Assembly: GCF_026625805.1 (NCBI RefSeq)
Contig: NZ_CP113064.1
Location: forward strand, 1,426,001 to 1,490,000
DNA length: 64,000 nt
From: Brevundimonas sp. SL130
GTDB lineage: Bacteria; Pseudomonadota; Alphaproteobacteria; Caulobacterales; Caulobacteraceae
Direction of reading: 5' to 3'
Position numbers and translations under genes: made by a program. This document shows positions 1 through 8,059 of this stretch, piece by piece (within the stretch, counting starts at the first letter, position 1; each line of letters opens with the position of its first letter). The notes beneath the pieces are model-generated. The model was not told the origin of the DNA. It did no database searches and saw only the letters and a list, made by a program, of their open reading frames with translations.

Positions 1-2
1 TG

Positions 3-149
3 GCCGCCGTCTTCCTGTTCGCCGGCTTCACGGCCCTGTGCCTGGGCCTGCTGCGGATCTTCACGCGGCGGGGCTTTTCGACGCCGGATTCGGTGCGGCG
101 GACCCTGGACATGCCGGTCCTGGCGGTGGCGCCGGCCAAGGCGCACTGA
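3..149 (+). CDS. hfsA: C-terminal end of polysaccharide chain-length determinant (HfsA/GumC-type), partial
   Basis: Only the last 48 codons are inside the window. They show the end of a hydrophobic membrane segment (AAVFLFAGFTALCLGLL), a basic stop-transfer stretch (RIFTRR) and the short cytoplasmic tail with SVRRTLDMPVLAVAP, which resembles the tail that follows the second membrane helix of Wzc/GumC co-polymerases. In Caulobacter HfsA works with HfsB and the secretin-like HfsD in holdfast polysaccharide export. The next gene is an HfsB-like ATPase 50 bases downstream on the same strand, which supports the call. The rest of the protein lies to the left of the window, so its family is judged from the tail and context only. 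Confidence 0.72.
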   Translation, partial: AAVFLFAGFTALCLGLLRIFTRRGFSTPDSVRRTLDMPVLAVAPAKAH

Positions 150-199
150 CAGCGTGGCCGTGATAGGCTGGGACCTGGTGGAGCGCGCATAGCGATTCG

Positions 200-901
200 A
201 TGGTCGATTTGACGTCAGAGATGGCTGGCCTGTGGGCGGCGCTGGGGCCTGCTCCGGCGCATCGCGCCCGCGTGATCCAGTTCGCCGCCGCCACGAGCGG
301 AGAAGGCGTCTCGACCGTGGCGCGAGAGTTCGCGCGTCTGGCCGCCGTGCGGGCGCGCAAGCCGGTCTGGCTGGTGGACGGCGACCTGGCCCAGCAGGGC
401 CAGCTGGACGCCATCGCCGCCGAACCGGACCGGTTTGGCCAACTGGGCAAGCCGGCCCAGGCCTCGCCCGACGGCTCCAGCTTCTTCGCCGTCACGCCGG
501 CCCCGACGGGGCGGGACGGCAAGCCCATTCCGCCCGCGCGCCTGCTGACCGCACGCCCTTGCCTGGGCGGGCGATTGTGGACGACCCAGTTCCATATGGA
601 GTCCCTGCGGTCGGGCCACCGCGTCGAGGCGGTGGGGGAGCCCCGCTACTGGGACGCCCTGAGGCCGCACGCCGACACCATCGTCATCGACAGCCCGGCG
701 GCCGACCGCAACGATATGGCGATCATCCTGGCGCCCTTCGTCGACATGACGGTGCTGGTGGTGGCGGCCGGCGGGGCGACCGCGAGCGGACCGGTGATCC
801 TGCGCGACGAGATCGAGGCCGTCGGCGGCCGTATCGCCGGGGTGGTCATGAACCGCTCGACCTATAAGCCGCCGAAGTTCCTCAGCCGGCTGGCGGGCTG
901 A
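200..901 (+). CDS. hfsB: HfsB-like polysaccharide co-polymerase ATPase (BY-kinase fold, degenerate P-loop)
   Basis: A 233-residue cytoplasmic protein of the CpsD/CapB/MinD-like ATPase family, the size of the detached kinase half of Wzc. Visible: the P-loop region ATSGEGVST (residues 32-39), a Walker A' strand PVWLVDGDL, and a Walker B strand DTIVIDSPA. The invariant P-loop lysine is missing: GEGKST reads GEGVST with Val37. There is no C-terminal tyrosine cluster, so autophosphorylation of the classic kind is unlikely. It follows the HfsA-like tail and converges on the glycosyltransferase/flippase operon, as in Caulobacter hfsDAB against hfsEFGH. Family is clear; assignment to holdfast rather than another exopolysaccharide rests on this synteny. 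Confidence 0.75.
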   Translation: MVDLTSEMAGLWAALGPAPAHRARVIQFAAATSGEGVSTVAREFARLAAVRARKPVWLVDGDLAQQGQLDAIAAEPDRFGQLGKPAQASPDGSSFFAVTPAPTGRDGKPIPPARLLTARPCLGGRLWTTQFHMESLRSGHRVEAVGEPRYWDALRPHADTIVIDSPAADRNDMAIILAPFVDMTVLVVAAGGATASGPVILRDEIEAVGGRIAGVVMNRSTYKPPKFLSRLAG

Positions 902-1188
902 CGTAGAGCCGACGTCGGTGAGTGGCGCTCGAGAAAAATGAGTGCAATCTGTGCAATTTGAGGCAAGTCTCTGTTATTGAGGCGGAAAATGCTGCGCTCA
1001 AATTGTACTGTGCAATGAGTCCCACCTCAGTGGCGTTCACGCTCGGATCCGATAGCGATGTCAAAGACCAGCGCCAGATCATACTTCTGATCCGCAGAGT
1101 GGTGGTTTGACCGCCGTTTTTATTTTCAACCGCTTGATAAGACGGCGGTTCGTCTTCGGAATTGTGCGCGCTGACCCATAGTCCCGGC
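902..1188. other. Intergenic region between convergent operons, with an inverted repeat
   Basis: About 290 bases of AT-richer sequence between the stop of hfsB and the stop of the glycosyltransferase. It contains an 8-base inverted repeat, ACCGCCGT at 1110-1117 and ACGGCGGT at 1142-1149, with a 24-base loop, which could end transcription from one or both sides. A 62-codon GTG reading frame at 922-1110 has no recognisable domain and poor codon bias and is not called. Confidence 0.4.
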
Positions 1189-2121
1189 TCAGGTCGTGCT
1201 CCGCCGCACCATCGCCGCGCCATAGAGTTTCGGCTCGAACCCCTTGGTCCAGAAGACCTTTCCCAATCCCCGCGCAGTGCGGTCCAGGGTTTCGGCGCGG
1301 GCGGGGCGGCGGAGCAGGGTGAGGGCGAAGGAGGCGAGGCCCCAGACGGCGGCCTGGGCGGCGCCGATCAGCATCCAGCGGGCGACGCCGGGCCAGTCGC
1401 GGCGGGCGGCGGCCATCTGGCTGGGGCTCTGGCCATAAGCGAAGGCGCGCAGCAGGGCGTAGTTCAGGGTGGCGCGGTCGGGGGGCGCGAACTCGTCCAC
1501 CCAGGCGTCGGCGGCCCAGCCGAACCGGCCGCCGCGCGCTTGCAGGGCGGTGAACAGGCGGTCGTCCTCGCCGCCCGTCTGGTCCATGGCGGCGTCGAAG
1601 GGGGCGGGGCCGGGCAGGGCCGTGGCGCGGACCATCAGACTGTTGCCGCAGCCGTGGACCTGGTCGGTCAGGCCGCTCTCTGTTGGGCCGTCCCGGCCGA
1701 AGAAGCGTTCCAGATAGGCGGTGGTCCATCCCGTGCCCTCAGGCACGCGGCCCCGGATCGGGCCGAACAGGACGTCGGCGTCGGTCTGAACCTGGGCCTG
1801 CAACAGGGCGGCCAGCCAGCCGGGGGAGGCGGCCTCGTCGTCATCCAGGAAGGCGATCAGGGGGGCGTCGGCAGCGGCCAAGCCGATGTTGCGGGCCGTG
1901 GCGACCCCGGGGACGGGGGCGTGGGCGTAGGTCAAGGGAACCGGCGCCTCGGCCCGGAGGCGGTCGATCAGGGCGGCGGCCGAACCGTCGGGGTCATTGT
2001 CGGCGACGACCACGGCGGCGATCCGGTCCAGGGATCCGACCTGGTCGAAGACCGAACGCAGGGCCCGCTCCAGCATGACCGGGCGACGCAGGGTGGGGAT
2101 GACGACGGCGACATCCCGCAT
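1189..2121 (-). CDS. Family 2 glycosyltransferase, holdfast-locus type
   Basis: A 310-residue GT-A fold glycosyltransferase. Visible: N-terminal VAVVIPTLRR strand, nucleotide-binding VVVADNDPDG, the metal-binding DDD motif (LIAFLDDDEA, about residue 93), and a second acidic motif GGEDDRLF. A hydrophobic segment near residues 250-275 and a basic tail suggest membrane attachment. The start ATG shares one base with the stop of the upstream glycosyltransferase (TGATG), so translation is coupled. It probably adds a sugar to a lipid-linked repeat unit on the cytoplasmic face. In Caulobacter the gene at this place is the deacetylase hfsH; here it is a transferase, perhaps equivalent to HfsL or HfsJ. 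Which of those it matches cannot be decided by eye. Confidence 0.82.
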   Translation of the reverse strand: MRDVAVVIPTLRRPVMLERALRSVFDQVGSLDRIAAVVVADNDPDGSAAALIDRLRAEAPVPLTYAHAPVPGVATARNIGLAAADAPLIAFLDDDEAASPGWLAALLQAQVQTDADVLFGPIRGRVPEGTGWTTAYLERFFGRDGPTESGLTDQVHGCGNSLMVRATALPGPAPFDAAMDQTGGEDDRLFTALQARGGRFGWAADAWVDEFAPPDRATLNYALLRAFAYGQSPSQMAAARRDWPGVARWMLIGAAQAAVWGLASFALTLLRRPARAETLDRTARGLGKVFWTKGFEPKLYGAAMVRRSTT

Positions 2122-3062
2122 CAGATCGCGTCCGCATAGACGGCCGCCCGGTAAAGACGCAGGGCGAAGGCGCGGGTGCGGGTCGGCAACAGGGGCGACA
2201 GGGCCGCGCCCCGGGCCATGCGACGGATCAGGGGCAGGGACGGCAGGCGTTTCAGGGCGCGGGCGGCCTTGTAGCTGGGGTAGGTCTGGACGATGGCGGG
2301 ATGAAGGGCGACGACGCGGGCGAAGTTGGCCGCGCCCTGGTCGAACTTGCGCGCCAGGTCCGGCACGGTGTCCAGGCCCATGTGGGTGGCCGGATTGTCG
2401 ATGTGGACCACCTGGAACCGGCGGGCGACCCGCATGGCCCATTCTACATCCTCCCACCCCCAGCCGGTGAAGCCGGGGTCGAAGGATTCGACGGCGAAGA
2501 CATCGCGCCGGACCAGCAGGTTGGAGGTGTAGACGTATTTCTCGGGCGTCTTGGCGCGCTGGGCGGCCCGAACGCACTCGCTGGCGCCGGACAGGGCGCG
2601 GTGGACGGCGAAGCGGCGGTCGCGCGGCGCCTGTTTCAGCGAGAAGCCGCCGAAGGCCACGGCCGGGTCGTCGCGCGCGATCAGATCGACCCAGGTCTGG
2701 AGGAAGCGCGGGCTGTCGGGCTTCATGTCGCTGTCGAGGAACAGCCAGGATCCGGCGCGGGCGGCGATGGTCAGGCGGTTGCGGCCCCGCGCCCGGCCTT
2801 CGTTGGCGGACAGGGTGACGAGGCGGGCAGGCAGGGCCAGGGCGTCCAGCGCGGTCTTCAGTCGGGCGGTCAGGGCCGCGTCGCCCGTGCCGTCGTCCAA
2901 CAGGATCAGCTCGACTCGGGCGGCCAGGGTGGGGGCTTCGGTATCCAGCCGGCGCAACAGCGGCTCGGGATCGTCGCCCAGGAAGGGGATCAGGACCGAC
3001 AACCGGGGCCGGGCGGCGACCCAGCCGGGATTGTCGTGGATGTCGGCGCGGGAGCCGCTCAT
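2121..3062 (-). CDS. hfsG: Family 2 glycosyltransferase, HfsG-like
   Basis: 313 residues with a GT-A domain: LSVLIPFLGD at the N-terminus, ELILLDDGTG, the metal-binding SWLFLDSDM (DSD), and the galactosyltransferase-like C-terminal motif FTGWGWEDVEWAMR. It sits directly behind the flippase gene, the position of hfsG in Caulobacter, and overlaps it by ATGA. Alternative upstream starts would run into the flippase reading frame, so the ATG with the 4-base overlap was chosen. Predicted role: transfer of an activated sugar to undecaprenyl-linked holdfast oligosaccharide in the cytoplasm. The family is certain; the HfsG label is by synteny. Confidence 0.78.
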   Translation of the reverse strand: MSGSRADIHDNPGWVAARPRLSVLIPFLGDDPEPLLRRLDTEAPTLAARVELILLDDGTGDAALTARLKTALDALALPARLVTLSANEGRARGRNRLTIAARAGSWLFLDSDMKPDSPRFLQTWVDLIARDDPAVAFGGFSLKQAPRDRRFAVHRALSGASECVRAAQRAKTPEKYVYTSNLLVRRDVFAVESFDPGFTGWGWEDVEWAMRVARRFQVVHIDNPATHMGLDTVPDLARKFDQGAANFARVVALHPAIVQTYPSYKAARALKRLPSLPLIRRMARGAALSPLLPTRTRAFALRLYRAAVYADAI

Positions 3063-4519
3063 GCCTGCGCCCCCCGTCGGGACTGGATCAATCGGTTCAG
3101 CACGTCGCGCACCCCGGCGGCGTTCAGGGTGAGCGCCAGGGCCGCATAGACCAGCCCGCCGACGCTCGCGTCCAGCACCAGTTCGACAAAACCGCCCAGG
3201 GGCGGAAGGCGCCAGACCACCAGGGCCATGCCGACCGAGGCGAGGCCGCAACGGATCAGGGCCTCCCATGGGATGGGCAGGGCGATGGCGCGGCGGCTGA
3301 TCAACAGGCAGGCGGTCAGGCCTATGGCGAAGCTGAAGGCCGTGGCGACCGCGGCGCCCAGAACGCCAAGACGGGGGATCAGCACCAGGTTCAGGACGAT
3401 ATTGGCGAAGGCGGGTATGGCCATGGTGACCAGCAGCAGGCCGGTCTTTTTGGCCAGGGTGAAGCCGAAGCCGAAATAATAGGCGATCAGGCCGGACATG
3501 AAGGCCGAGGCCGCAATCCAAGGCGTGACCAGGGCGGCGGCGACGCGCAGGTCGGGGCCGATCATCAGCTCCGCCAGGGGGCGGGCGACCAGGGCCAGGC
3601 CGACGGCGGCCGGCAGGCCGATCAGGATCAGGGTCGAACCCTGTTCCTGAGCCGTCTGGCGCAGGGCCTCGCGGCCGCCGCGCTCCAGCGCCATGACCAT
3701 GGCCGGGGCGCCGGCCGCGCCCAGCCAGATGAACATCACATCCAGGGTGCGGTTCGCCAGGCTGTAGCTGGCGTGATAGGCGCCGACCGCCCCCGCATCC
3801 ATGAAGGCGGCCAGCAGGAAACGGTCGGTCGAGGCCAGGACCAGGGTCAGGGTCAAGGAGGCGGCGATGGGATAGCCGTAGGCGGCGTAGGTCTTCAGCC
3901 GCGCGCGATCCACGGTCCCGCCGGCCGACTGGCGCAGTTCGCCGGGCAGGATGAAGGGCAGGGCGAACAGGGGGCCGATCATCAGCCCCAGCATGGGCGA
4001 GGCGGCGCCCGCGCCGGCCAGGGCGAAACCGGCCCCGACCAGAAAGCCCAGGACGGCGACGGCGATGTCCACCGAAGCGGCCTTGGACACCTCGCCGGCG
4101 GCGCGATAGCGTTCCTGCGCCAGCTTGGCCAGGTTGCGGATCGGCGCCCCCGCCAGGCCGAAACCGACCGCCAGCTTGAGGGCCGGGGTCAGGGGCAGAA
4201 GCCAGACCGTCAGGGCGGCCAGCGGCACGAAGACGGCGATGACGGCGAAGGAGGTGCGGTACAGGCTGGCGAAATGGATCGCCAGGCCGCTCGGCGTGCG
4301 TTCGGCGGCCCAGAAGCGCGCCATCGAGGCCTCCAGCCAGGTGAAGCTGACCGTATGGGCCAGGGACGTCACCGAGAAGGCCAGGGCGTAGTGGCCGAAA
4401 TCCTCGGGGCTGAGCAGGCGCGTGAAGACGACGATGGTCAGGAAGCCGACCACGCCCTGGACAATCTGGGCCGGCAGATAGCCCCAGACGCCACGCCAGA
4501 ACATGCGTTTCTCGCTCAC
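3059..4519 (-). CDS. hfsF: Wzx-type oligosaccharide flippase (HfsF-like)
   Basis: A 486-residue polytopic membrane protein of the MATE/Wzx superfamily with about 12-14 hydrophobic segments beginning right after VSEKRMFWRGVWGYLPAQIV. The N-terminal region FTRLLSPEDFGHYALAFSVTSLA is typical of O-antigen and exopolysaccharide flippases. It would move the lipid-linked repeat to the periplasm for polymerisation. A GTG start is chosen because it overlaps the stop of the upstream glycosylphosphotransferase as GTGA; an in-frame ATG lies five codons further in. Neighbours hfsE upstream and hfsG downstream match the Caulobacter order hfsEFG. Confidence 0.82.
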   Translation of the reverse strand: MSEKRMFWRGVWGYLPAQIVQGVVGFLTIVVFTRLLSPEDFGHYALAFSVTSLAHTVSFTWLEASMARFWAAERTPSGLAIHFASLYRTSFAVIAVFVPLAALTVWLLPLTPALKLAVGFGLAGAPIRNLAKLAQERYRAAGEVSKAASVDIAVAVLGFLVGAGFALAGAGAASPMLGLMIGPLFALPFILPGELRQSAGGTVDRARLKTYAAYGYPIAASLTLTLVLASTDRFLLAAFMDAGAVGAYHASYSLANRTLDVMFIWLGAAGAPAMVMALERGGREALRQTAQEQGSTLILIGLPAAVGLALVARPLAELMIGPDLRVAAALVTPWIAASAFMSGLIAYYFGFGFTLAKKTGLLLVTMAIPAFANIVLNLVLIPRLGVLGAAVATAFSFAIGLTACLLISRRAIALPIPWEALIRCGLASVGMALVVWRLPPLGGFVELVLDASVGGLVYAALALTLNAAGVRDVLNRLIQSRRGAQA

Positions 4520-6009
4520 CTGACGGCGGCCCGGTCGCCCAGCAGGACGGGCACGGTGATCAGGAGGATCCACAGGTCCAGCCAGAAGGACTGGCGCTCG
4601 ATATAGTCCATGTCCAGCTCGACCCGGCGGCGCACCTCGGCCTCGGTATTGACCGGGCCGCGCGAGCCCTTGACGGCGGCCCAGCCCGTCATGCCGGGCT
4701 TGATGCGGTGACGATGGGCGTATTCGGCGACCAGAAGGGCCGACTCGGTGTCGCCGGTCTTCATGCCGATGGCGTGGGGGCGGGGGCCGACCAGAGACAT
4801 CTCGCCGGTCAGGACGTTGAAGATCTGAGGCAGTTCGTCCAGGCTGGTGGCGCGGATGAAGCGGCCGACGCGGGTGACGCGGTCATCGCCGGCGGTGATC
4901 TGGCGGCTGGCGGTGGCGTCGGCGGCGGCATGGCGCATCGAGCGGAACTTCCACACTACGATGGCCTCCTGGTTGAAGCCGTGGCGTCGCTGACGGAAGA
5001 AGATCGGGCCGGGGCTGTCCAGGCGGATGGCCAGGGCGATCACGGCCATGACCGGCGCGGCGGCGACCAGGGCCAGGCCGCCGATGATCAGATCCTGCAG
5101 CCGTTTGACGAAGGCGCGACCGTCGGGGCTGACGCCACCGCCGATCTGGGCCAGAGGGGCGCCGGCCAGCCGGGTCAGGACCGCGTTCCGCCCGGTCTCT
5201 GAATCGACCAGGATCGTCAGCGGATTGGGCAGGGTCTCGAGCCGCTCCGTCAGCGCCCGCACGCGAGGGCCGGCCTCTGCGTCGATGGCCAGGATGATTC
5301 GGTCGATATAGGGCAGGATCCGGTGGCTGAGCAGGGCGTCGGCGGCCCCGAGCACGGGGACGCCCGCCAGGCTGTCGGGCGACCGGGCCAGGCGGTCGTC
5401 GAACACGCCCAGCACATTGAGATCGCGCCGCTCTAGCGCCCGTTCGATCAGGGCCTCGGCGTTGCGGGTGGCGCCGACGACGACGATATTGGGCGACAGG
5501 GCCCCCTGACGACGCCAGCGCGCCACCAGCGCCAGCCACAGGCTGTGCAGGACGATCAGGACGACGGTCGTTCCTACGCCCCAGGGAATCACCGGGCCCA
5601 GACCCTGGCCCAGCGCCAGGCCCAGGCCGCACGCCGCCCCGGTCGCCGCCACCCCCGCCACAACCACGCAGGCCAGATGGATCAGGGGCGCCGGGTTCGG
5701 TCCGAATCGGTAGAGGCCCAGGCCGCGCAACAGGCTCAGCAGCGCGACCGCGCCCAGGGCCAGCGGCATGACGGCGCCCAGGGTCAGGGTCCGGGGATCC
5801 AGGTCGCCCAGCGACCAAAGGGCCGCCAGGGCCAGGCCGACCGTGACGACGACATCGACGGCCCTGAAATAATAGACGGCCAGACGCACGCTCGACCGCT
5901 GGCGGGCGTTCAGCCAGGCCTCGGGCCTGAACGGACCTCGTCCGGCGAGGCCGGGCGCCGCCCCGTCGATCATGGTCGCGGGGGCGGGGGAAGAGGCGCA
6001 GTCAGGCAT
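4516..6009 (-). CDS. hfsE: Polyprenyl glycosylphosphotransferase (HfsE-like, initiates repeat unit)
   Basis: 497 residues. N-terminal half: four to five membrane helices followed by a Rossmann-like CoA_binding_3 domain (NIVVVGATRNAEALI, GVFDDR). C-terminal half: bacterial sugar transferase domain, with KRLQDLIIGGLALVAAAPVM as the re-entrant helix, then SPGPIFFRQRRHG, WKFRSMR, SLDELPQIFNVLTGEMSLVGPRP and KPGMTGWAAVKG. It transfers a hexose-1-phosphate to undecaprenyl phosphate, the first step of repeat synthesis. First gene of a four-gene minus-strand operon. The start at MPDCASS is preferred over a frame extension 21 codons upstream that has a low-complexity sequence; MIDGAAPG 12 codons further in is another option. 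Confidence 0.83.
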   Translation of the reverse strand: MPDCASSPAPATMIDGAAPGLAGRGPFRPEAWLNARQRSSVRLAVYYFRAVDVVVTVGLALAALWSLGDLDPRTLTLGAVMPLALGAVALLSLLRGLGLYRFGPNPAPLIHLACVVVAGVAATGAACGLGLALGQGLGPVIPWGVGTTVVLIVLHSLWLALVARWRRQGALSPNIVVVGATRNAEALIERALERRDLNVLGVFDDRLARSPDSLAGVPVLGAADALLSHRILPYIDRIILAIDAEAGPRVRALTERLETLPNPLTILVDSETGRNAVLTRLAGAPLAQIGGGVSPDGRAFVKRLQDLIIGGLALVAAAPVMAVIALAIRLDSPGPIFFRQRRHGFNQEAIVVWKFRSMRHAAADATASRQITAGDDRVTRVGRFIRATSLDELPQIFNVLTGEMSLVGPRPHAIGMKTGDTESALLVAEYAHRHRIKPGMTGWAAVKGSRGPVNTEAEVRRRVELDMDYIERQSFWLDLWILLITVPVLLGDRAAVR

Positions 6010-6133
6010 GGCGATCCGTGGTTCTGGAATGGTCGCCAGCCTGCACGGTTCGCCTCTATGTCGCGTTAACAACAGGTCTTTGCTTCGAAGCGGATTGCAC
6101 GACGCATCATGCTCGGCTATCGAGCCCTTCGCT

Positions 6134-6225
6134 GGAGACGTGGCCGAGTGGCTGAAGGCAACGGTTTGCTAAATCGTCGTACCCTGTAAGGGGTACCGAG
6201 GGTTCGAATCCCTCCGTCTCCGCCA
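6134..6225 (+). tRNA. tRNA-Ser (anticodon GCT)
   Basis: A 92-base type II tRNA with encoded CCA. The acceptor stem GGAGACG pairs with CGTCTCC before discriminator G and CCA; the D arm is TGGCCGAGTGGCTGAAGGC; the anticodon GCT is at 6168-6170 in loop TTGCTAA; a long variable arm (TACCCTGTAAGGGGTA) marks serine; the T arm holds GGTTCGAATCC. It reads AGC/AGT codons. The 3' end borders a lower-GC accessory segment, a common integration site, although I found no repeated 3' end further along. Confidence 0.97.
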
Positions 6226-6377
6226 TTTTTTCCTCAAAAAATAGTAGCTTACGGCCGACTTGCCAAATCGTGCCATGGCAAGCCGTCCTTGTGGCCCGGT
6301 TTTGGTACGGTTTTCAGAATCGCGCCGAAAGGCATGGCACGGGATGGTGGGCTAGCTAAGCTAACCAATCGCTGCCG
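6226..6377. other. Region downstream of tRNA-Ser, with T-rich hairpin
   Basis: Directly after the CCA end there is T6-CCTC-A6, a weak A/T hairpin with a T-run that may end tRNA transcription. The remaining bases up to the HEPN gene stop carry no reading frame I recognise and no integrase remnant that I can see. Confidence 0.35.
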
Positions 6378-6965
6378 TTACGGCTGGATATGCGGGTCGG
6401 CGCAGACAGCGGTGAAGAGGCAATCCATATATTCGCGGAATTTCTCTATTGTGTCGGAGATGTCGCTAAAGCTGAGGTCCAGCGCTTCATCGTTGTGGTG
6501 GACGATCTTGTTGCGCTTCTCGACCTTGCTTACGATCAAGTCTTTGAACGTAATAACATTCGAGGCCGATAGATCGATCCCAACGGTCTCGAACGCTTTG
6601 ATGGTCTTCCAGTAATTCGGGGAGATCATTTCGGCGATCTCCTTTTTGCCTTTCGTCGCAGCGAAGGGCTTGAACTGAAGTTTTCCCTTTTCATGCTCGA
6701 CGTGCCAAACGACCAGATTGTGGGGGAGGTTAGCTGCGGCGATCCTAGCTTCGATCTCTTCGACATAGGCAGTCGCGAGGTCTTGAATAAACGCTTCCAG
6801 CATCGAACACGCGCTTACGAGATACGATTTTATGAAAACGTTCTGATGTTCGTAAAACAAGGCGTCGGGCGGGTCTTGGATTGATCGAGCGCTAGACTCC
6901 GCAACAACCTGTTTCAGGTTGTCCAATTGGGCCTGGAAGTTGGTGAGAAGGGCGCCGTCTATCAC
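6378..6965 (-). CDS. HEPN-domain protein (RiboL-PSP/MAE_28990-like), putative RNase partner of DUF262 protein
   Basis: 195 residues, all helical in appearance. The helix SYLVSACSMLEAFIQDLATAYVEEIEAR (residues 47-74) and the C-terminal KRNKIVHHND give the HEPN signature: R151-N-K-I-V-H156 is an intact Rx4H motif with Asn second, as in active HEPN RNases. The start overlaps the stop of the DUF262 gene by 4 bases, so the two are translationally coupled. HEPN proteins of this size are known next to DUF262 proteins and are assigned to defence or toxin systems. GC content is visibly lower than in flanking genes, which suggests acquisition. The RNase role is inferred from the motif. Confidence 0.72.
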   Translation of the reverse strand: MIDGALLTNFQAQLDNLKQVVAESSARSIQDPPDALFYEHQNVFIKSYLVSACSMLEAFIQDLATAYVEEIEARIAAANLPHNLVVWHVEHEKGKLQFKPFAATKGKKEIAEMISPNYWKTIKAFETVGIDLSASNVITFKDLIVSKVEKRNKIVHHNDEALDLSFSDISDTIEKFREYMDCLFTAVCADPHIQP

Positions 6966-7996
6966 GCTATGGCGGCCGACAATTTAGTCTTCCAAAGCGC
7001 GTTTCGTCGCGCGATTGACGTCTTGCGCTGGACGCCCCCTGCGGTCAGTCGTCGGAAATCGGGCGAAGCGCAGAGTTCTGTGAAAGCGGTGCGGATTTGC
7101 TCACGTCTGTCCTTCAGAACGGCCGGATCAATCGCACCGAGTGACCCCATTAAGAGGTCATAATAGACCACGCCCTGGCGACGGCGATCTCGGCTGATAT
7201 CCGAAAAAATCTCATCGTCAGCGAATAGGATTTTGCAAGCGGCCAAGCTGCTTTGGAATTCGTTTCGAAGGTCATTGATGCGTTCGTCATCAAACTGGAG
7301 AGACCGCTCCATAAACTTGTCCAAGAACTTGGTCAGGTTGTCGCCGTAGTCGCCCCCGTTTTCCTTGAAGGCGAAATACCGCAGGACAAGTTCTTCGCCT
7401 TCGCGAGAGTCTTTGGGCGACTGACCGGCCTTACCCATTTTGAAATTCGTAATTGTGGGAATGGCCGATAGCTCACCCAGCAGTCTGTCGAACTTTCCGG
7501 CAAAGAGCGCGTGCCTGATTTCCTGATCCGACAGTTCGACAGCGCCCTTGTTAAGGCGTGAGAAGATCTCGGCAATTAGCTCAGGAGGATTTTCATTTCG
7601 AAGAACGACGCAACGAATAGTGGTCGACTCGAAGTCCGCGCCCAATGTCCCAAGCTCGGAGAATTTTTTGCCTTCAAGTTCAGGAAACGCGGACATGCCC
7701 TCAAGCGCGAATTCGTCGTCCATGAACCGGATGATTGTCGTGATGCGCTGAACGCCATCGATTACGAGGTGCGCTCGATCTTCATTCTCGGCAAAGTAGC
7801 AGGACGGCAGGGGGATCCTCATCAAGCATGACTCGATGAACTTTGACGCGCGGCCCCAGCCATCTTTGTCCCATTTGTATTTGCGCTGAAAGTCGGGGTC
7901 GAGAATTAGCTTGGGCGGTGAAGCCTTCGCCCGCTGAGATAGTGTCTCAAACGGATAATCGACGGTATGTAGGCTCAGCGTTGCCGATTGCGTCAT
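6962..7996 (-). CDS. DUF262 (ParB/GmrSD-N-like) domain protein
   Basis: 344 residues. The N-terminal ParB-like nucleotide-binding motifs are clear: LDPDFQRKYKWD near residue 33 and LVIDGVQRITTIIRFM near residue 77, the equivalents of (I)PxFQRxxxW and DGQQRxTT. The middle carries IAEIFSRLNKGAVELSDQEIRHALFAG, usual for DUF262. There is no C-terminal DUF1524 HNH nuclease, so this is not a full GmrSD protein; the effector is probably the coupled HEPN protein. A GTG immediately before the ATG is an alternative start. Lower GC than neighbours. An IS630 element sits about 60 bases upstream, reading in the same direction, and may have replaced the native promoter. Confidence 0.75.
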   Translation of the reverse strand: MTQSATLSLHTVDYPFETLSQRAKASPPKLILDPDFQRKYKWDKDGWGRASKFIESCLMRIPLPSCYFAENEDRAHLVIDGVQRITTIIRFMDDEFALEGMSAFPELEGKKFSELGTLGADFESTTIRCVVLRNENPPELIAEIFSRLNKGAVELSDQEIRHALFAGKFDRLLGELSAIPTITNFKMGKAGQSPKDSREGEELVLRYFAFKENGGDYGDNLTKFLDKFMERSLQFDDERINDLRNEFQSSLAACKILFADDEIFSDISRDRRRQGVVYYDLLMGSLGAIDPAVLKDRREQIRTAFTELCASPDFRRLTAGGVQRKTSIARRNALWKTKLSAAIA

Positions 7997-8059
7997 CACA
8001 CATCCAAAGTCTTAGGTTGTTCTGTTGTGCACTTTTCGACAAGGCCGCCGCAAGTGCTA

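Noticed and set aside
922-1110. 62-codon GTG frame after hfsB
   Set aside because: No domain, no ribosome site, AT-rich intergenic composition and poor codon bias.
6226-6377. Integrase or att repeat next to tRNA-Ser
   Set aside because: No integrase motif and no second copy of the tRNA 3' end found by eye at the right edge of the low-GC segment.
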